DNA of 64,000 nt from DAIOEK01 sp036746315. GTDB taxonomy: Bacteria; Chloroflexota; Anaerolineae; Anaerolineales; Anaerolineaceae. Where the stretch lies: positions 103,959 through 167,958 of the forward strand of contig DAIOEK010000002.1 in NCBI GenBank assembly GCA_036746315.1, written 5' to 3'. Position numbers and translations under genes: made by a program. How positions within the stretch are numbered: the first letter of the stretch is position 1; every line of letters begins with the position of its first letter. Of the stretch, positions 9,108 through 17,683 are shown piece after piece. Under the pieces are notes generated by a model. That model worked only from the letters and a program-made list of their open reading frames with translations. It was not told the DNA's origin and did no database searches.

Positions 9108-10280
9108 ATGAATTCTCGTGAACGTATTCAATTGGCATTGGATCACAAGGAAGCCGATCGCATTCCCTTTGACCTGGGGGCGACCGCATTGACCGGCATT
9201 CATGATATTGCTTACCAGAATCTGCGCAGAGAGCTCGGATTACCGGACAGGGAATCCGTCATCTGGGATGCGCGGCAGCAGATCGTGGTGCTTGATGAAG
9301 ACGTTCGTTCGCTGTTCCCGGCGGATGCCCGTCCCGCCAAACCGGAAGCAGAAGCGTCGGAAAATGCGACCATCCAGACGGATGATACGGGTGGCAGGCA
9401 TTTCTACGATGAGTGGGGCATTGGGTGGCGCAAGCCGCCGCAGGATGGGTTTTACTACGACATGTTTCACCATCCGCTGCAGGGCGAGATTACCCTGGAT
9501 GATGTTCGCCGGTATCCGTTCCCCGATCCAGTCAGGGCTGAGCGCTTCATTGGGATGCAGGAGAATGCGCGCCATGTGGCGCATGACCTGAAACTGGCAG
9601 TCACGCTGGAAGGATTTTGTTCCGGGATACTGGAAATGACCATGTGGATGCGCGGCTATGTGGATGCGCTCACCGACCTGGCGACCGGTGCGGATGCCTT
9701 CCTCTACCTGCTGGATTCCGTGCTCGAGTTGAAGATGCAGTACTGGGAGAAGGCTTTGGCGACGGTTGGCGCGGATGTGGATGTGGTGCTCGAGGCGGAC
9801 GACATGGCAGGTCAGAATAGCACCATCTTTTCCCCAAATACCTATCGCCGCTATATTAAACCGCGTCATCAAAAATTATTCGATTTCATCCATCAACGCA
9901 CCCGGGCTAAAATTTTCTTTCACTCCTGTGGTGCGGTGCGGAAAATCATCCCCGATCTGATCGAAGCCGGGGTGGATATTCTCAACCCGGTGCAGGTGAG
10001 TGCAGCTGATATGGACTCCGCCCAACTGAAGCGCGACTTTGGCAGCCAGCTTACCTTTTGGGGCGGTGGTGTGGATACCCAGGGCGCGTTTGGACAGAGC
10101 AGTGCTCAATCGGCGGAGGTGGAGGCGGATGTGTGCAAACGGATCGAGGATCTGGCGCCCGGCGGGGGTTTTGTCTTCGCCACGGTGCACAACATACAGG
10201 CGAATGTTCATCCGCAAAACATCCTTGCCATGTGGCAGGCATATCGGGCAAATTGTCAGTACCGGCAGGGGAAAGATTAA
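9108..10280 (+). CDS. Uroporphyrinogen decarboxylase-family protein (methyltransferase-like)
   Basis: 390 aa from the ATG at 9108, chosen for the GGGAGG six nt upstream; an in-frame ATG at 9081 overlaps a -10 box. It is a UroD-like TIM barrel of the branch that includes MtaA/MtbA/CmuA-type corrinoid or cofactor methyltransferases: N-terminal NSRERIQLALDHKEADRIPFD, and HSCGAVRKIIPDLIEAGVDILNP near residues 268-290, where His and Cys are candidate Zn ligands. True heme-pathway UroD starts and active-site residues are not apparent, so a catabolic methyl-transfer or demethylation role is inferred. The stop codon overlaps that of the convergent LacI gene. No corrinoid-binding protein is encoded next to it. 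Confidence 0.85.
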   Translation: MNSRERIQLALDHKEADRIPFDLGATALTGIHDIAYQNLRRELGLPDRESVIWDARQQIVVLDEDVRSLFPADARPAKPEAEASENATIQTDDTGGRHFYDEWGIGWRKPPQDGFYYDMFHHPLQGEITLDDVRRYPFPDPVRAERFIGMQENARHVAHDLKLAVTLEGFCSGILEMTMWMRGYVDALTDLATGADAFLYLLDSVLELKMQYWEKALATVGADVDVVLEADDMAGQNSTIFSPNTYRRYIKPRHQKLFDFIHQRTRAKIFFHSCGAVRKIIPDLIEAGVDILNPVQVSAADMDSAQLKRDFGSQLTFWGGGVDTQGAFGQSSAQSAEVEADVCKRIEDLAPGGGFVFATVHNIQANVHPQNILAMWQAYRANCQYRQGKD

Positions 10281-11302
10281 CTTTTTCGTGGGGGTGCAGT
10301 CGACCCGCGGATGACCAGGCTGCCTTCGATGGTCCGGCTGTCGGGTGGAACTGTTTCATTATTTAAGATGCCGATCAACAGGCGGGCTGCCTCCACCAGT
10401 TGCTCATCCACCGGCAGATGGTAGGTGGTTAGCCCTGGGAAGATGCGTGCGGATTGCAGCTGATCTTCGAAGCCGGCAACCGAAATTTCCTCTGGAACCG
10501 AATAGCCCAATTTCTGGGCACCGAAAATCACCCCATATGCAGCTTCATCATGCCCGGCGAACACCGCGGTGGGCGGATTGGACATTGCCATCAGTATCTG
10601 GATGGCGTTGAGTCCACCGTCAAAGGTGAATTCGCTGTCGAGCATGATGCTCTCATCCACCATCAATCCGCTTTCCTGCATGGCATCCTGAAAACCCCGC
10701 AGGCGGTCGTGGCTGGACTTCATGTTGCGCGGTCCCTTGAGGAAGGCGATGCGCCTGTGTCCCAGATCGAGCAGATGGCGGGTGACCATTTGCGCTCCGG
10801 CGTAATCCGTGCCGTAGATGGACGGGTAGTGCAGCACCGTTTCCATCGGGTTGATCTGAATGACCGGAATGCGATAAGTGGAGAACAGGTCCGCCAGAAA
10901 ACCGTCGGCGTCGCAGGGTGGGGTGATGATATACCCGGCGTAGGAATGCTGGTTCACCAGGTTCGCCAGCCTGTCACGTGAAATGGATCGGTTGGGATAG
11001 TAGGTTTGCAGAAAGATCTGGTAGTTGCTGTCGTAGCCTATTTCCAGCAGCCTTGAGAATAGCGTGGATGCCGGTTGGTAGAAACCTGGGTAAAGCAGAA
11101 CGCATATGGCAAAGGTCTTTTTCTGCACCAATTGGCGCGCCGCCAGGTTGGGTGCATATCCTGTGGATCGGATGGCGGCAAGAACCTTTTGACGGATCTC
11201 ATCGGAAACGTAGGGTTCACTGTTGATCACGCGGGAAACCGTTTTGATGGAACAACCGGCGATGCGGGCGACATCCTTTATCGTGGCGGGCATGTTAATC
11301 AT
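10277..11302 (-). CDS. LacI-family transcriptional regulator
   Basis: 341 aa. The N-terminal helix-turn-helix and hinge helix are typical (MPATIKDVARIAGCSIKTVSRVIN, then GYAPNLAARQL near residues 50-60), followed by a periplasmic-binding-protein-like sensor domain. It is divergent from the UroD-thioredoxin gene and convergent with the first UroD gene, and probably represses one or both in response to an unknown ligand. A perfect 14-bp palindrome in the divergent gap is the likely operator. ATGs at 11302 and 11293 are both possible; neither has a strong Shine-Dalgarno. Confidence 0.92.
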   Translation of the reverse strand: MINMPATIKDVARIAGCSIKTVSRVINSEPYVSDEIRQKVLAAIRSTGYAPNLAARQLVQKKTFAICVLLYPGFYQPASTLFSRLLEIGYDSNYQIFLQTYYPNRSISRDRLANLVNQHSYAGYIITPPCDADGFLADLFSTYRIPVIQINPMETVLHYPSIYGTDYAGAQMVTRHLLDLGHRRIAFLKGPRNMKSSHDRLRGFQDAMQESGLMVDESIMLDSEFTFDGGLNAIQILMAMSNPPTAVFAGHDEAAYGVIFGAQKLGYSVPEEISVAGFEDQLQSARIFPGLTTYHLPVDEQLVEAARLLIGILNNETVPPDSRTIEGSLVIRGSTAPPRKS

Positions 11303-11349
11303 TATAGCTGAATGTAAGTTTTCATTATGAAATGCGGAGTGGTTTATGA

Positions 11350-11369
11350 TATAATTGACAACGTTGTCA
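11350..11369 (+). promoter_or_regulatory. Candidate LacI operator overlapping the promoter of the UroD-thioredoxin/GTPase operon
   Basis: TGACAACGTTGTCA (11356-11369) is a perfect palindrome with the central CG typical of LacI-family operators. A TATAAT at 11350-11355 directly abuts it, so the palindrome would cover the transcription start and repress by blocking initiation. It begins 54 nt upstream of the LacI start and ends 37 nt before the UroD-thioredoxin start. Confidence 0.65.
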
Positions 11370-11406
11370 TTAAAATCGCTGTACAGGGGTTGAAAGGGAG
11401 AGTTCC

Positions 11407-12789
11407 ATGTTTGCTGAATCGATCACCGGAAGAGAACGGGTCTTATCTACACTGACACATCAGAAAGTGCCGTCGATCCCCTGGGTTCCGTTCGCCGGGG
11501 TGCATGCCGGCAAGCTTGTCGGTAAATCGCCCACCGAGGTTCTGACCCGCGCTGATAGCCTGATTGAGGCATTGATGGAGGTGAATCGGGTTTACCAGCC
11601 GGACGGGCAGCCAGTGGTATTCGATTTACAGTTGGAAGCTGAGGTGTTGGGGTGTGACCTGGTCTGGTCACCGTCCGGTCCGCCCATGGTGGCGACCCAT
11701 CCGCTGGAAAATACCCCGGAGGTACCGGACAGGCTTCCCGAAATAACCGACGGACGCTTTCCCGTCATCCTCGAGGCAATGCACGCCATGAAAAGGAATG
11801 TGGGGGAACATACCGCCCTGTATGGGTTGGTCACCGGTCCCCTCACGCTTGCATCGCACCTGCGCGGCACCGAGATTTTCATGGATACTTTTGAAAACCC
11901 GGATTTTTTGAAGGATCTCCTGGCTTATTGCGGCAGCGTGGCGACCCGGGTGGCTGAGTTTTATCGGACCGCCGGCATGGATGTGATTGCCGTGGTGGAC
12001 CCCGTTGTGTCGCAGGTATCTCCCCGGCATTTTGCCCAATTCCTGACCGCACCGTTCACCGCCCTGTTCGGCGACATACGGCAGATGGACGCGCTCTCGT
12101 CCTTTTTTGTCTGCGGCGATGCCACCAAGAATATCCCGGCAATGTGCCAGACCGCACCGGATTCCATTTCGGTCGATGAAAATATCGATTTACCCCGGGC
12201 AAAACAGATCACCGATCAATACAACCTCACCATCTGCGGCAATATCCCCCTGACCACCTGTATGCTGCTTGGCAGCCAGCAGGATAACATGAAGTACGTA
12301 GTCGACCTGCTGGACAGCCTTGCGCAGCCTGAATTGAATCTGCAGCCAGGCAATTTTATCCTTTCCCCGGGATGCGACATGCCTTACGATACACCGGTTG
12401 AAAATGTGGTGGGCGTTTTGCAGGCTGTCCGTAACCCCGAGTTTACCCGGCAGGCACTGGCGGATTATCATGCGCATTCCTACGAAGATATTGCGATTGC
12501 GTTGCCGGATTATCCGCACCTGTCCAAACCGCTGGTGGAAGTGTTCACGCTAGATTCAGATACCTGCGCCGCCTGCGGCTATATGCTGGCGGCAGCCAAG
12601 GCCGCCGTGGCTGAAATCCCGGGCAGCGCCGACCTGGTGGAGTATAAGTTCAATACACCGGAGAACATTGCCAGGGTCAAAAAGCTGGGTGTAAAAAATC
12701 TCCCCAGCCTGTATATCAATGGAGAGCTGGTCTACTCATCTGTCATTCCAGGTAAGAGCGCTCTCCTGGTGGAGATACAAAAGCGATGA
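11407..12789 (+). CDS. UroD-family protein with C-terminal thioredoxin-like domain
   Basis: 460 aa. Residues 1 to about 350 form a UroD-like barrel (SITGRERVLSTLTHQKVPSIPW at the start, LSPGCDMPYDTPVENV near 316-331). Residues about 375-460 form a thioredoxin-like fold with a CAAC redox motif at 387-390 and a cis-Pro segment NLPSLYING. This exceeds the 330-390 aa of single-domain relatives and marks a fusion. The UroD part suggests methyl transfer from or to a thiol or corrinoid cofactor; the thioredoxin part suggests handling of a thiol, disulfide or metal. The stop overlaps the GTPase start (ATGA), so the two are translationally coupled. GAAAGGGAG lies just upstream of the ATG. Regulation by the divergent LacI protein is likely. 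Confidence 0.85.
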   Translation: MFAESITGRERVLSTLTHQKVPSIPWVPFAGVHAGKLVGKSPTEVLTRADSLIEALMEVNRVYQPDGQPVVFDLQLEAEVLGCDLVWSPSGPPMVATHPLENTPEVPDRLPEITDGRFPVILEAMHAMKRNVGEHTALYGLVTGPLTLASHLRGTEIFMDTFENPDFLKDLLAYCGSVATRVAEFYRTAGMDVIAVVDPVVSQVSPRHFAQFLTAPFTALFGDIRQMDALSSFFVCGDATKNIPAMCQTAPDSISVDENIDLPRAKQITDQYNLTICGNIPLTTCMLLGSQQDNMKYVVDLLDSLAQPELNLQPGNFILSPGCDMPYDTPVENVVGVLQAVRNPEFTRQALADYHAHSYEDIAIALPDYPHLSKPLVEVFTLDSDTCAACGYMLAAAKAAVAEIPGSADLVEYKFNTPENIARVKKLGVKNLPSLYINGELVYSSVIPGKSALLVEIQKR

Positions 12790-13871
12790 CAGCGATTCAT
12801 CTGGTGGGTGGTTTTCTGGGGGCGGGCAAGACGACTGCCATTATTCAGGCGTCCAAAACCCTGATGCGGCAGGGCAAACGGGTGGGGGTGATCACCAACG
12901 ACCAGGGCAAGTATCTGGTGGATACGGCGTATTACCGCGCCGAAGACATCCCGGCGGTGGAAGTGACCGGCGGCTGTTTTTGCTGTCATTACACGGAGTT
13001 GGATGAGCAGATCCAGACCCTGTTGGATGATATCCAACCGGATGTATTGTTTGCAGAATCGGTAGGTTCCTGTGCAGATATCGTCGCCACCGTGTTGAAT
13101 CCGCTCAACCGGTTTCGCGCACAGGACGATCTGACCACCACCTATTCCGCTTTCACCGATGCGCGTTTATTGCAGCGCTATTTACGCGGGGAAGATATGC
13201 CGTTCTCCGAGGATGTGGTGTATCTCTTCGGGCAGCAGCTCGAAGAAAGCGGGATGCTGGTGATAAATAAGTCGGACCTGTTATCGAAGGAGACTGCCGG
13301 GCTTTTGCGCGAGATGGCAGCCAATAAATTTCCGGGCAAGCCGCTGTGTTTGGTCTCCACGCTGACCGACGGGGGGTTGCAGCCCTGGATGGATTGGCTT
13401 TCCGTGTCGTCTAATGCGCTCCCACTGCCGTTATCCGGTTTCGATTACGAGCGGTACACGCAGGCCGAATTAAAAATGGCATGGGCGGATTTGCAGTTTA
13501 AGATCTGCCGCGCCGCCCCAAGCCTCGGATATCTATGGATCGACCTGATCGGCTCGTTGCTGGCGCATCTGCATAAACGCAGCGTCCCGATTGCACACCT
13601 CAAGATCGTTGCCCGGGCGGGGGGATTCTTCTGCAAGACCAGCATCACTTCGCAAGCCGAAACAGATTGGAAAACTGCCATCCCGGCACAGGTCTCCGGC
13701 GACCTGGAAGTGACCTTGAACCTGCGCGTGGAATTGCCCGCCGTCGCGCTGGAAGACCTGTTGAACGCATGGGTTGCTAGTTATCCCGGCGTGATGAAAA
13801 TGTTGAAAATGCAGGTGTTCCAGCCGGGGAAGCCGCGCGCCACCCACCGCATGCTGACCCCGCAGGGATGA
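12786..13871 (+). CDS. G3E-family GTPase (CobW/P47K-like metallochaperone)
   Basis: 361 aa. The P-loop GGFLGAGKTT is at residues 8-17, a cysteine-rich GGCFCC motif near 61-66, and the base-specificity motif NKSDLL near 158. CxCC-type motifs in this family bind metal at the chaperone switch. Relatives load Ni, Zn or Co into enzymes, and P47K proteins are found in corrinoid methyltransferase clusters. The ATGA overlap with the UroD-thioredoxin gene suggests it services that enzyme, perhaps delivering Zn or reactivating a corrinoid partner. The C-terminal 130 aa are less conserved. The metal and client are inferred. Confidence 0.85.
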   Translation: MTAIHLVGGFLGAGKTTAIIQASKTLMRQGKRVGVITNDQGKYLVDTAYYRAEDIPAVEVTGGCFCCHYTELDEQIQTLLDDIQPDVLFAESVGSCADIVATVLNPLNRFRAQDDLTTTYSAFTDARLLQRYLRGEDMPFSEDVVYLFGQQLEESGMLVINKSDLLSKETAGLLREMAANKFPGKPLCLVSTLTDGGLQPWMDWLSVSSNALPLPLSGFDYERYTQAELKMAWADLQFKICRAAPSLGYLWIDLIGSLLAHLHKRSVPIAHLKIVARAGGFFCKTSITSQAETDWKTAIPAQVSGDLEVTLNLRVELPAVALEDLLNAWVASYPGVMKMLKMQVFQPGKPRATHRMLTPQG

Positions 13872-13935
13872 AGTAGAATTACAGCATAAGTGGTCGGGTT
13901 GATCTGATCGTGGATTCAATGATGGGTGAATTGTG

Positions 13936-15186
13936 ATGCGCATAGCCATGCTTTCTTATCACACATGTCCGCTGGCAATCCTGGGTGGCAAAGATTCTGG
14001 GGGGATGAATGTCTACGTCCGTGAATTGACCCGCTTTCTGGGGCAGGCGGGCGTACAGGTGGATGTTTTTACCCGCTCGCAGGATGAGCATGTTCCGCAC
14101 GTGCTGCACGATCTGGGCTACTGCAACCGGGTGGTGCATGTAAATGCCGGACCGGAATTTCCGTTGCCCAAGAAAGAACTGCCCCAATATCTGCCCCGGT
14201 TTGCCGAGGGAATTTTGGATTTTGCCTCCCGCAAGGGTTTTACCTACGATCTCATTCACAGCCACTACTGGATGTCGGGCATCGCCGCTGAAATGCTGCA
14301 AAACGCCTGGCATGTCCCCGTCGTTCACATGTTCCACACCCTCGGGCACATGAAGAATAAAGTTGCGCAGCATCCCTCAGAGGTGGAGGGGGATTACCGG
14401 TTGCAGGGCGAGCAGCACTGCATGGATATCGCCGACCGGATTATCGCTTCGACACCAGCCGAAGTGGATCAAATGACCACGCTCTACCGGCTGGACCCCG
14501 GCAAGGTCGAAGTCATCCCGCCGGGGGTCGACCTGTCGCATTTCTACCCCATCCCCAAGGATGAAGCCAGGGCGGCGATTGGCATTGCGCAAGATGTGCA
14601 GATGATCCTGTTCGTCGGGCGCATCGAGCCGCTGAAGGGGATCGATACCCTGCTGAAGGCGCTGGCGTTGATGCGCGAAGAATGCCATTTTGCAGAGTGT
14701 CCGTTCCAGCTGGTAATTATCGGCGGCGACCCTGATTCGTCCCTGGATCAAGCGTCATCCGAAATGACGCGGCTGAAAAGTCTGTGTAATTCACTGAGGT
14801 TGGATGACATGGTCTTGTTCCTGGGCAAAAAGGATCAATCCACTTTACCGTATTACTATTCCGCGGCGGAAGTTCTGGTGATGCCGTCGTATTACGAATC
14901 ATTTGGCATGGTTGCTCTGGAGTCGATGGCATGCGGCACACCGGTGGTGGCGTCGCATACCGGGGGGCTGGCTTACCTGGTGCAGGATGGTGTGAATGGC
15001 TTTACCGTCTCGGGTGGAAATGTGAAGGAACTGGCGAAAAGGCTGTCCCTGTTTATCTTGAATGCAGACCTGCGGAACAAGATCGGCCGGCAGGCTGCCG
15101 AATACGCCCGTTCTTATGCGTGGGAAAAGATCACTGCCAAAGTGGTGGATCTCTACTCGCGGGTGCTCTCCGCTGCCCACAACTGA
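13936..15186 (+). CDS. Glycosyltransferase family 4 (MshA/BshA-like)
   Basis: 416 aa, GT-B fold. The N-terminal acceptor-side pattern GGKDSGGMNVYVREL (near residues 17-31) and HSHYWMSG resemble MshA and sucrose-phosphate-synthase-like enzymes. The C-terminal donor domain has VGRIEPLKGIDTLLKA (near 230) and the EX7E-type segment ESFGMVALESMACGTPVV (near 320-337). It is a retaining, NDP-sugar-dependent transferase in the cytosol. A GTG three bases upstream is an alternative start. It converges, 10 bp apart, with a PIG-L deacetylase, recalling the transferase/deacetylase pair of low-molecular-weight thiol synthesis; the acceptor is not established. Confidence 0.88.
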   Translation: MRIAMLSYHTCPLAILGGKDSGGMNVYVRELTRFLGQAGVQVDVFTRSQDEHVPHVLHDLGYCNRVVHVNAGPEFPLPKKELPQYLPRFAEGILDFASRKGFTYDLIHSHYWMSGIAAEMLQNAWHVPVVHMFHTLGHMKNKVAQHPSEVEGDYRLQGEQHCMDIADRIIASTPAEVDQMTTLYRLDPGKVEVIPPGVDLSHFYPIPKDEARAAIGIAQDVQMILFVGRIEPLKGIDTLLKALALMREECHFAECPFQLVIIGGDPDSSLDQASSEMTRLKSLCNSLRLDDMVLFLGKKDQSTLPYYYSAAEVLVMPSYYESFGMVALESMACGTPVVASHTGGLAYLVQDGVNGFTVSGGNVKELAKRLSLFILNADLRNKIGRQAAEYARSYAWEKITAKVVDLYSRVLSAAHN

Positions 15187-15196
15187 AGCCGGTTCG

Positions 15197-16030
15197 TTAC
15201 TTTACACCAAGGAAGAGGTCGGTTTCAATCTGCCCCGCGGTGGAATCTGGATAAGCCTGTGAAAACACTTCCACGTTTCCCGACCAGCCTCGCAGCAACC
15301 CCGCCGCACCCAGGTTCCGATTGCCGCCGCCCTGGCTGGCATAACAATCGGATGCCGCCTGGCGGACATCTTTTACGCTGGAATAATTGATGCGGGCGTG
15401 GATGGGGAAATCGTTCGCGGCAATTACGCTCAGGTCGATGTCTTTGTTTTGTCCATACCTGCTCGGGTCTTTTCCAAAGAGCGGCATCAACCGCACCAGT
15501 AGTCTCATCACCTTTTTGGCGATGGTGTAGTAATAAAGTTTCTGCGGCTTATCCGCCCCTGCTTTTTTCTGTAGATCGAAAAATGCCTGTTTGGCTGCCT
15601 GATGGATCTTGATGTGATCGATGTGGAAGTAGCCGCCAATGGGGTCGAAGGTGATCACCACCTGCGGCTGGATGCGTTCCATGATCGCGATGATTTCTTC
15701 GACCAGTTTAGCCAGCGGCACAGATGCCAGCGAATGGGGATGCTGGTTGTCGGGTGAACCGGCCATCCCTGAATCGCGATAATCCAAATATATTACTTCT
15801 CTTATGCCTAGGGTTTGGGCGGCACATGCTAATTCGTGTTCACGCAATTCGCCGATCGAGGTATGGCTGCCCCGGTAAGTCGGGTCGAGCACTCCGGCCT
15901 CACCGCGCGTGGCGCAGATCAGGTAAACATCCACTCCCCGCCTGGCATAATACGCCAACGTCCCGCCGATGCCGAACGTCTCGTCGTCTGGGTGCGCGAA
16001 TATTGCCAGCAGTGTCTTTCCCGTACTCAT
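15197..16030 (-). CDS. PIG-L (LmbE/MshB-like) N-acetylglucosaminyl deacetylase
   Basis: 277 aa. The zinc-binding AHPDDE motif is at residues 12-17, and HIDHIKIH near 136 supplies the third metal ligand region. The family removes N-acetyl groups from GlcNAc conjugates (MshB, BshB, PIG-L). It lies directly downstream of the histidine phosphatase gene (adjacent TAA-ATG), so the two are an operon. It converges with the GT4 gene, whose likely product (a GlcNAc conjugate) would be a fitting substrate. Confidence 0.9.
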   Translation of the reverse strand: MSTGKTLLAIFAHPDDETFGIGGTLAYYARRGVDVYLICATRGEAGVLDPTYRGSHTSIGELREHELACAAQTLGIREVIYLDYRDSGMAGSPDNQHPHSLASVPLAKLVEEIIAIMERIQPQVVITFDPIGGYFHIDHIKIHQAAKQAFFDLQKKAGADKPQKLYYYTIAKKVMRLLVRLMPLFGKDPSRYGQNKDIDLSVIAANDFPIHARINYSSVKDVRQAASDCYASQGGGNRNLGAAGLLRGWSGNVEVFSQAYPDSTAGQIETDLFLGVK

Positions 16031-16651
16031 TTATTCATCCAGTCCGGCGGCGAAGTACTCGTAGCCAGGTTTGGTTTGATGCTCCCCCCAACTGAACCTG
16101 GAGATCGACGCTGGCGCGGGAAAGGGTATCTCGATCTCCTTCCTTTCGATGCGGGATTTGCTCTCAAAGTTGGCGTCGTATCCAGCAACCCACAGGGTAA
16201 GAAAGATGATTACGTCTGCGTGAGTGACGGCGATCACACTTTCCCCATGATGTTGACGGATGGTGCGGTTGCAAAATTTGATTGCCCTGGCAAATATATC
16301 TGCCGGTTTTTCGTAACTCCGGGGAATGCCGGTGTAAATATCCCAATTTTTTTGGTCAAGCACGTGCAGGGGAACCCCGTCGTAAGGGGATTTCACCTCA
16401 TTCAGTAGTTCCGTGGTCGTGAATTCGGCGCCCGGCAATACCGAACGAATGATCCCCGCGGTTTGTCGTGTTCTTAATAACGGGCTGGAAAAAATCCGCG
16501 AAATGGTTTTTCCTATAAAATATGGCAGAATGGCTTGCACCTGTTTTTGACCTGTCTGCGACAGTTTGTAGCGCGGCAGCCTGCCGTAAAATGTGTTTTG
16601 TGGATTTTCCACCAGGCCATGTCGAATGAAATAAATGATCGTATCAGTCAA
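16031..16651 (-). CDS. Histidine phosphatase family protein (phosphoglycerate mutase-like)
   Basis: The RHG motif (YFIRHG) begins a few residues from the N-terminus, followed by LSQTGQKQVQAIL and a second catalytic His in VIAVTHADVI. Members remove phosphate from small molecules or proteins through a phosphohistidine intermediate. A TTG at 16651 is preferred because AAGGA lies 8 nt upstream and the protein then starts just before the first strand. A GTG at 16681 would give ten more residues but sits just behind a TATAAT (minus strand, 16693-16698). It is followed immediately by the PIG-L gene. Substrate unknown. Confidence 0.85.
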   Translation of the reverse strand: MTDTIIYFIRHGLVENPQNTFYGRLPRYKLSQTGQKQVQAILPYFIGKTISRIFSSPLLRTRQTAGIIRSVLPGAEFTTTELLNEVKSPYDGVPLHVLDQKNWDIYTGIPRSYEKPADIFARAIKFCNRTIRQHHGESVIAVTHADVIIFLTLWVAGYDANFESKSRIERKEIEIPFPAPASISRFSWGEHQTKPGYEYFAAGLDE

Positions 16652-16794
16652 GGTCGGTTTCCTTTTTGCGGTGTATTTCACAACGTGCTTTCATTATAAA
16701 CAACCGGTTCTGTTTTCGGCAGAAATGGTTTTCCTTTTTCCGTCCGTCGGCGCCAACTGGAATGTTATATCCTGCGGCGGGAGGCAAAACCCAC

Positions 16795-16847
16795 TTGACA
16801 TATCATTTAAGTGATATATACTGGTTTTTAACCTGTATATATAGGTT
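16795..16847 (+). promoter_or_regulatory. Promoter and candidate GntR operators for the sugar operon
   Basis: TTGACA (16795-16800), 16 bp, then TATACT (16817-16822). Two dyads lie on it: a 16-bp imperfect palindrome filling the spacer (16801-16816, arms TATCA/TGATA) and AACCTGTATATATAGGTT at 16830-16847, one mismatch pair, just after the start of transcription. Both are placed for autorepression by the GntR protein encoded immediately downstream. Confidence 0.65.
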
Positions 16848-16855
16848 TGAACCCC

Positions 16856-17581
16856 ATGCCAAATTCCCCTCAGCCTGTGTACTCTCAGATCATCGAAGCG
16901 ATCCTGGGTGAAATTAAGAGCGGCGTTTTTCGGCCCGGTCAACAATTACCCACCCAGAAGGAATTGTGTGAGCAATATGAGACCAGCCTGATGACCATGC
17001 GCAAGGTTTTGGATGAATTGCACCGCATGCAGGCGATTTATTCCATCCCCGGCAAAGGGATATATGTCAGTCCGCAGCCAAAAGAAACCGATTATGGAAC
17101 CCTGGTAGGGTTTGAAGAACAAATGGCCAGGTTGGGGCTGAAGCCCAGAACCCAAACTCTGGAAATCCGGCGCATGCCGGCGCCGACCACCATCGCCGAG
17201 ATTTTACGCATCCATCCCGGGCAAATGATGGTGTATGTATATCGTCTGCGTTTTGCCGATGACCGGCCAGTTTCCCTGTACAAGGTATATATACCACTCT
17301 ATCTGGTCCCCGACATTATCGAAAAAGGGCTGGCGGAACAATCGTTGTTCAAGATGCTGCGCGAAGATTATGGCTATCATCTGGCAGGCAGCCGGAATAC
17401 CGTATCCGCAGTGGTGCCGGATGATGAGGCGCAACGCCTGCTGGATATTTCCGCTTCCACCGCCTTGCTGCTGAGAGAGCAGGTGACTTTTATCGATTCG
17501 GGTGAAGTGATCGAATACAGTGTGAATTTATCCCGCGGCGATATGTATTGCACACGATATGACGAAGGCAGGATATTCTAA
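16856..17581 (+). CDS. GntR-family regulator (HutC/UTRA subfamily)
   Basis: 241 aa from the ATG at 16856; an in-frame TTG at 16847 falls inside the operator dyad. The winged helix-turn-helix is at residues about 8-72 (YSQIIEAILGEIKSGVFRPG, QLPTQKELCEQYETS), followed by a UTRA effector domain (about 90-235) that in this subfamily binds sugar phosphates or similar small molecules. It sits first in a locus for a sugar ABC importer, GH4 glycosidase and PfkB kinase, so it is the probable local repressor. A perfect 12-bp palindrome GGTATATATACC lies inside the gene at 17284-17295. Confidence 0.92.
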   Translation: MPNSPQPVYSQIIEAILGEIKSGVFRPGQQLPTQKELCEQYETSLMTMRKVLDELHRMQAIYSIPGKGIYVSPQPKETDYGTLVGFEEQMARLGLKPRTQTLEIRRMPAPTTIAEILRIHPGQMMVYVYRLRFADDRPVSLYKVYIPLYLVPDIIEKGLAEQSLFKMLREDYGYHLAGSRNTVSAVVPDDEAQRLLDISASTALLLREQVTFIDSGEVIEYSVNLSRGDMYCTRYDEGRIF

Positions 17582-17683
17582 ACAAATTATTGCATTGAAA
17601 GAGGAGGTGATGCGCCCGGAACACATTGACATTGATTGCATACCTGAATGCGTTTTGAAAAAACTTTAGGAGAGGAACCCCAA

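Noticed and set aside
17284..17295. In-gene palindrome GGTATATATACC as an operator
   Set aside because: Lies inside the GntR coding sequence; could be chance in a codon run (Val-Tyr-Ile). Kept only as a remark.
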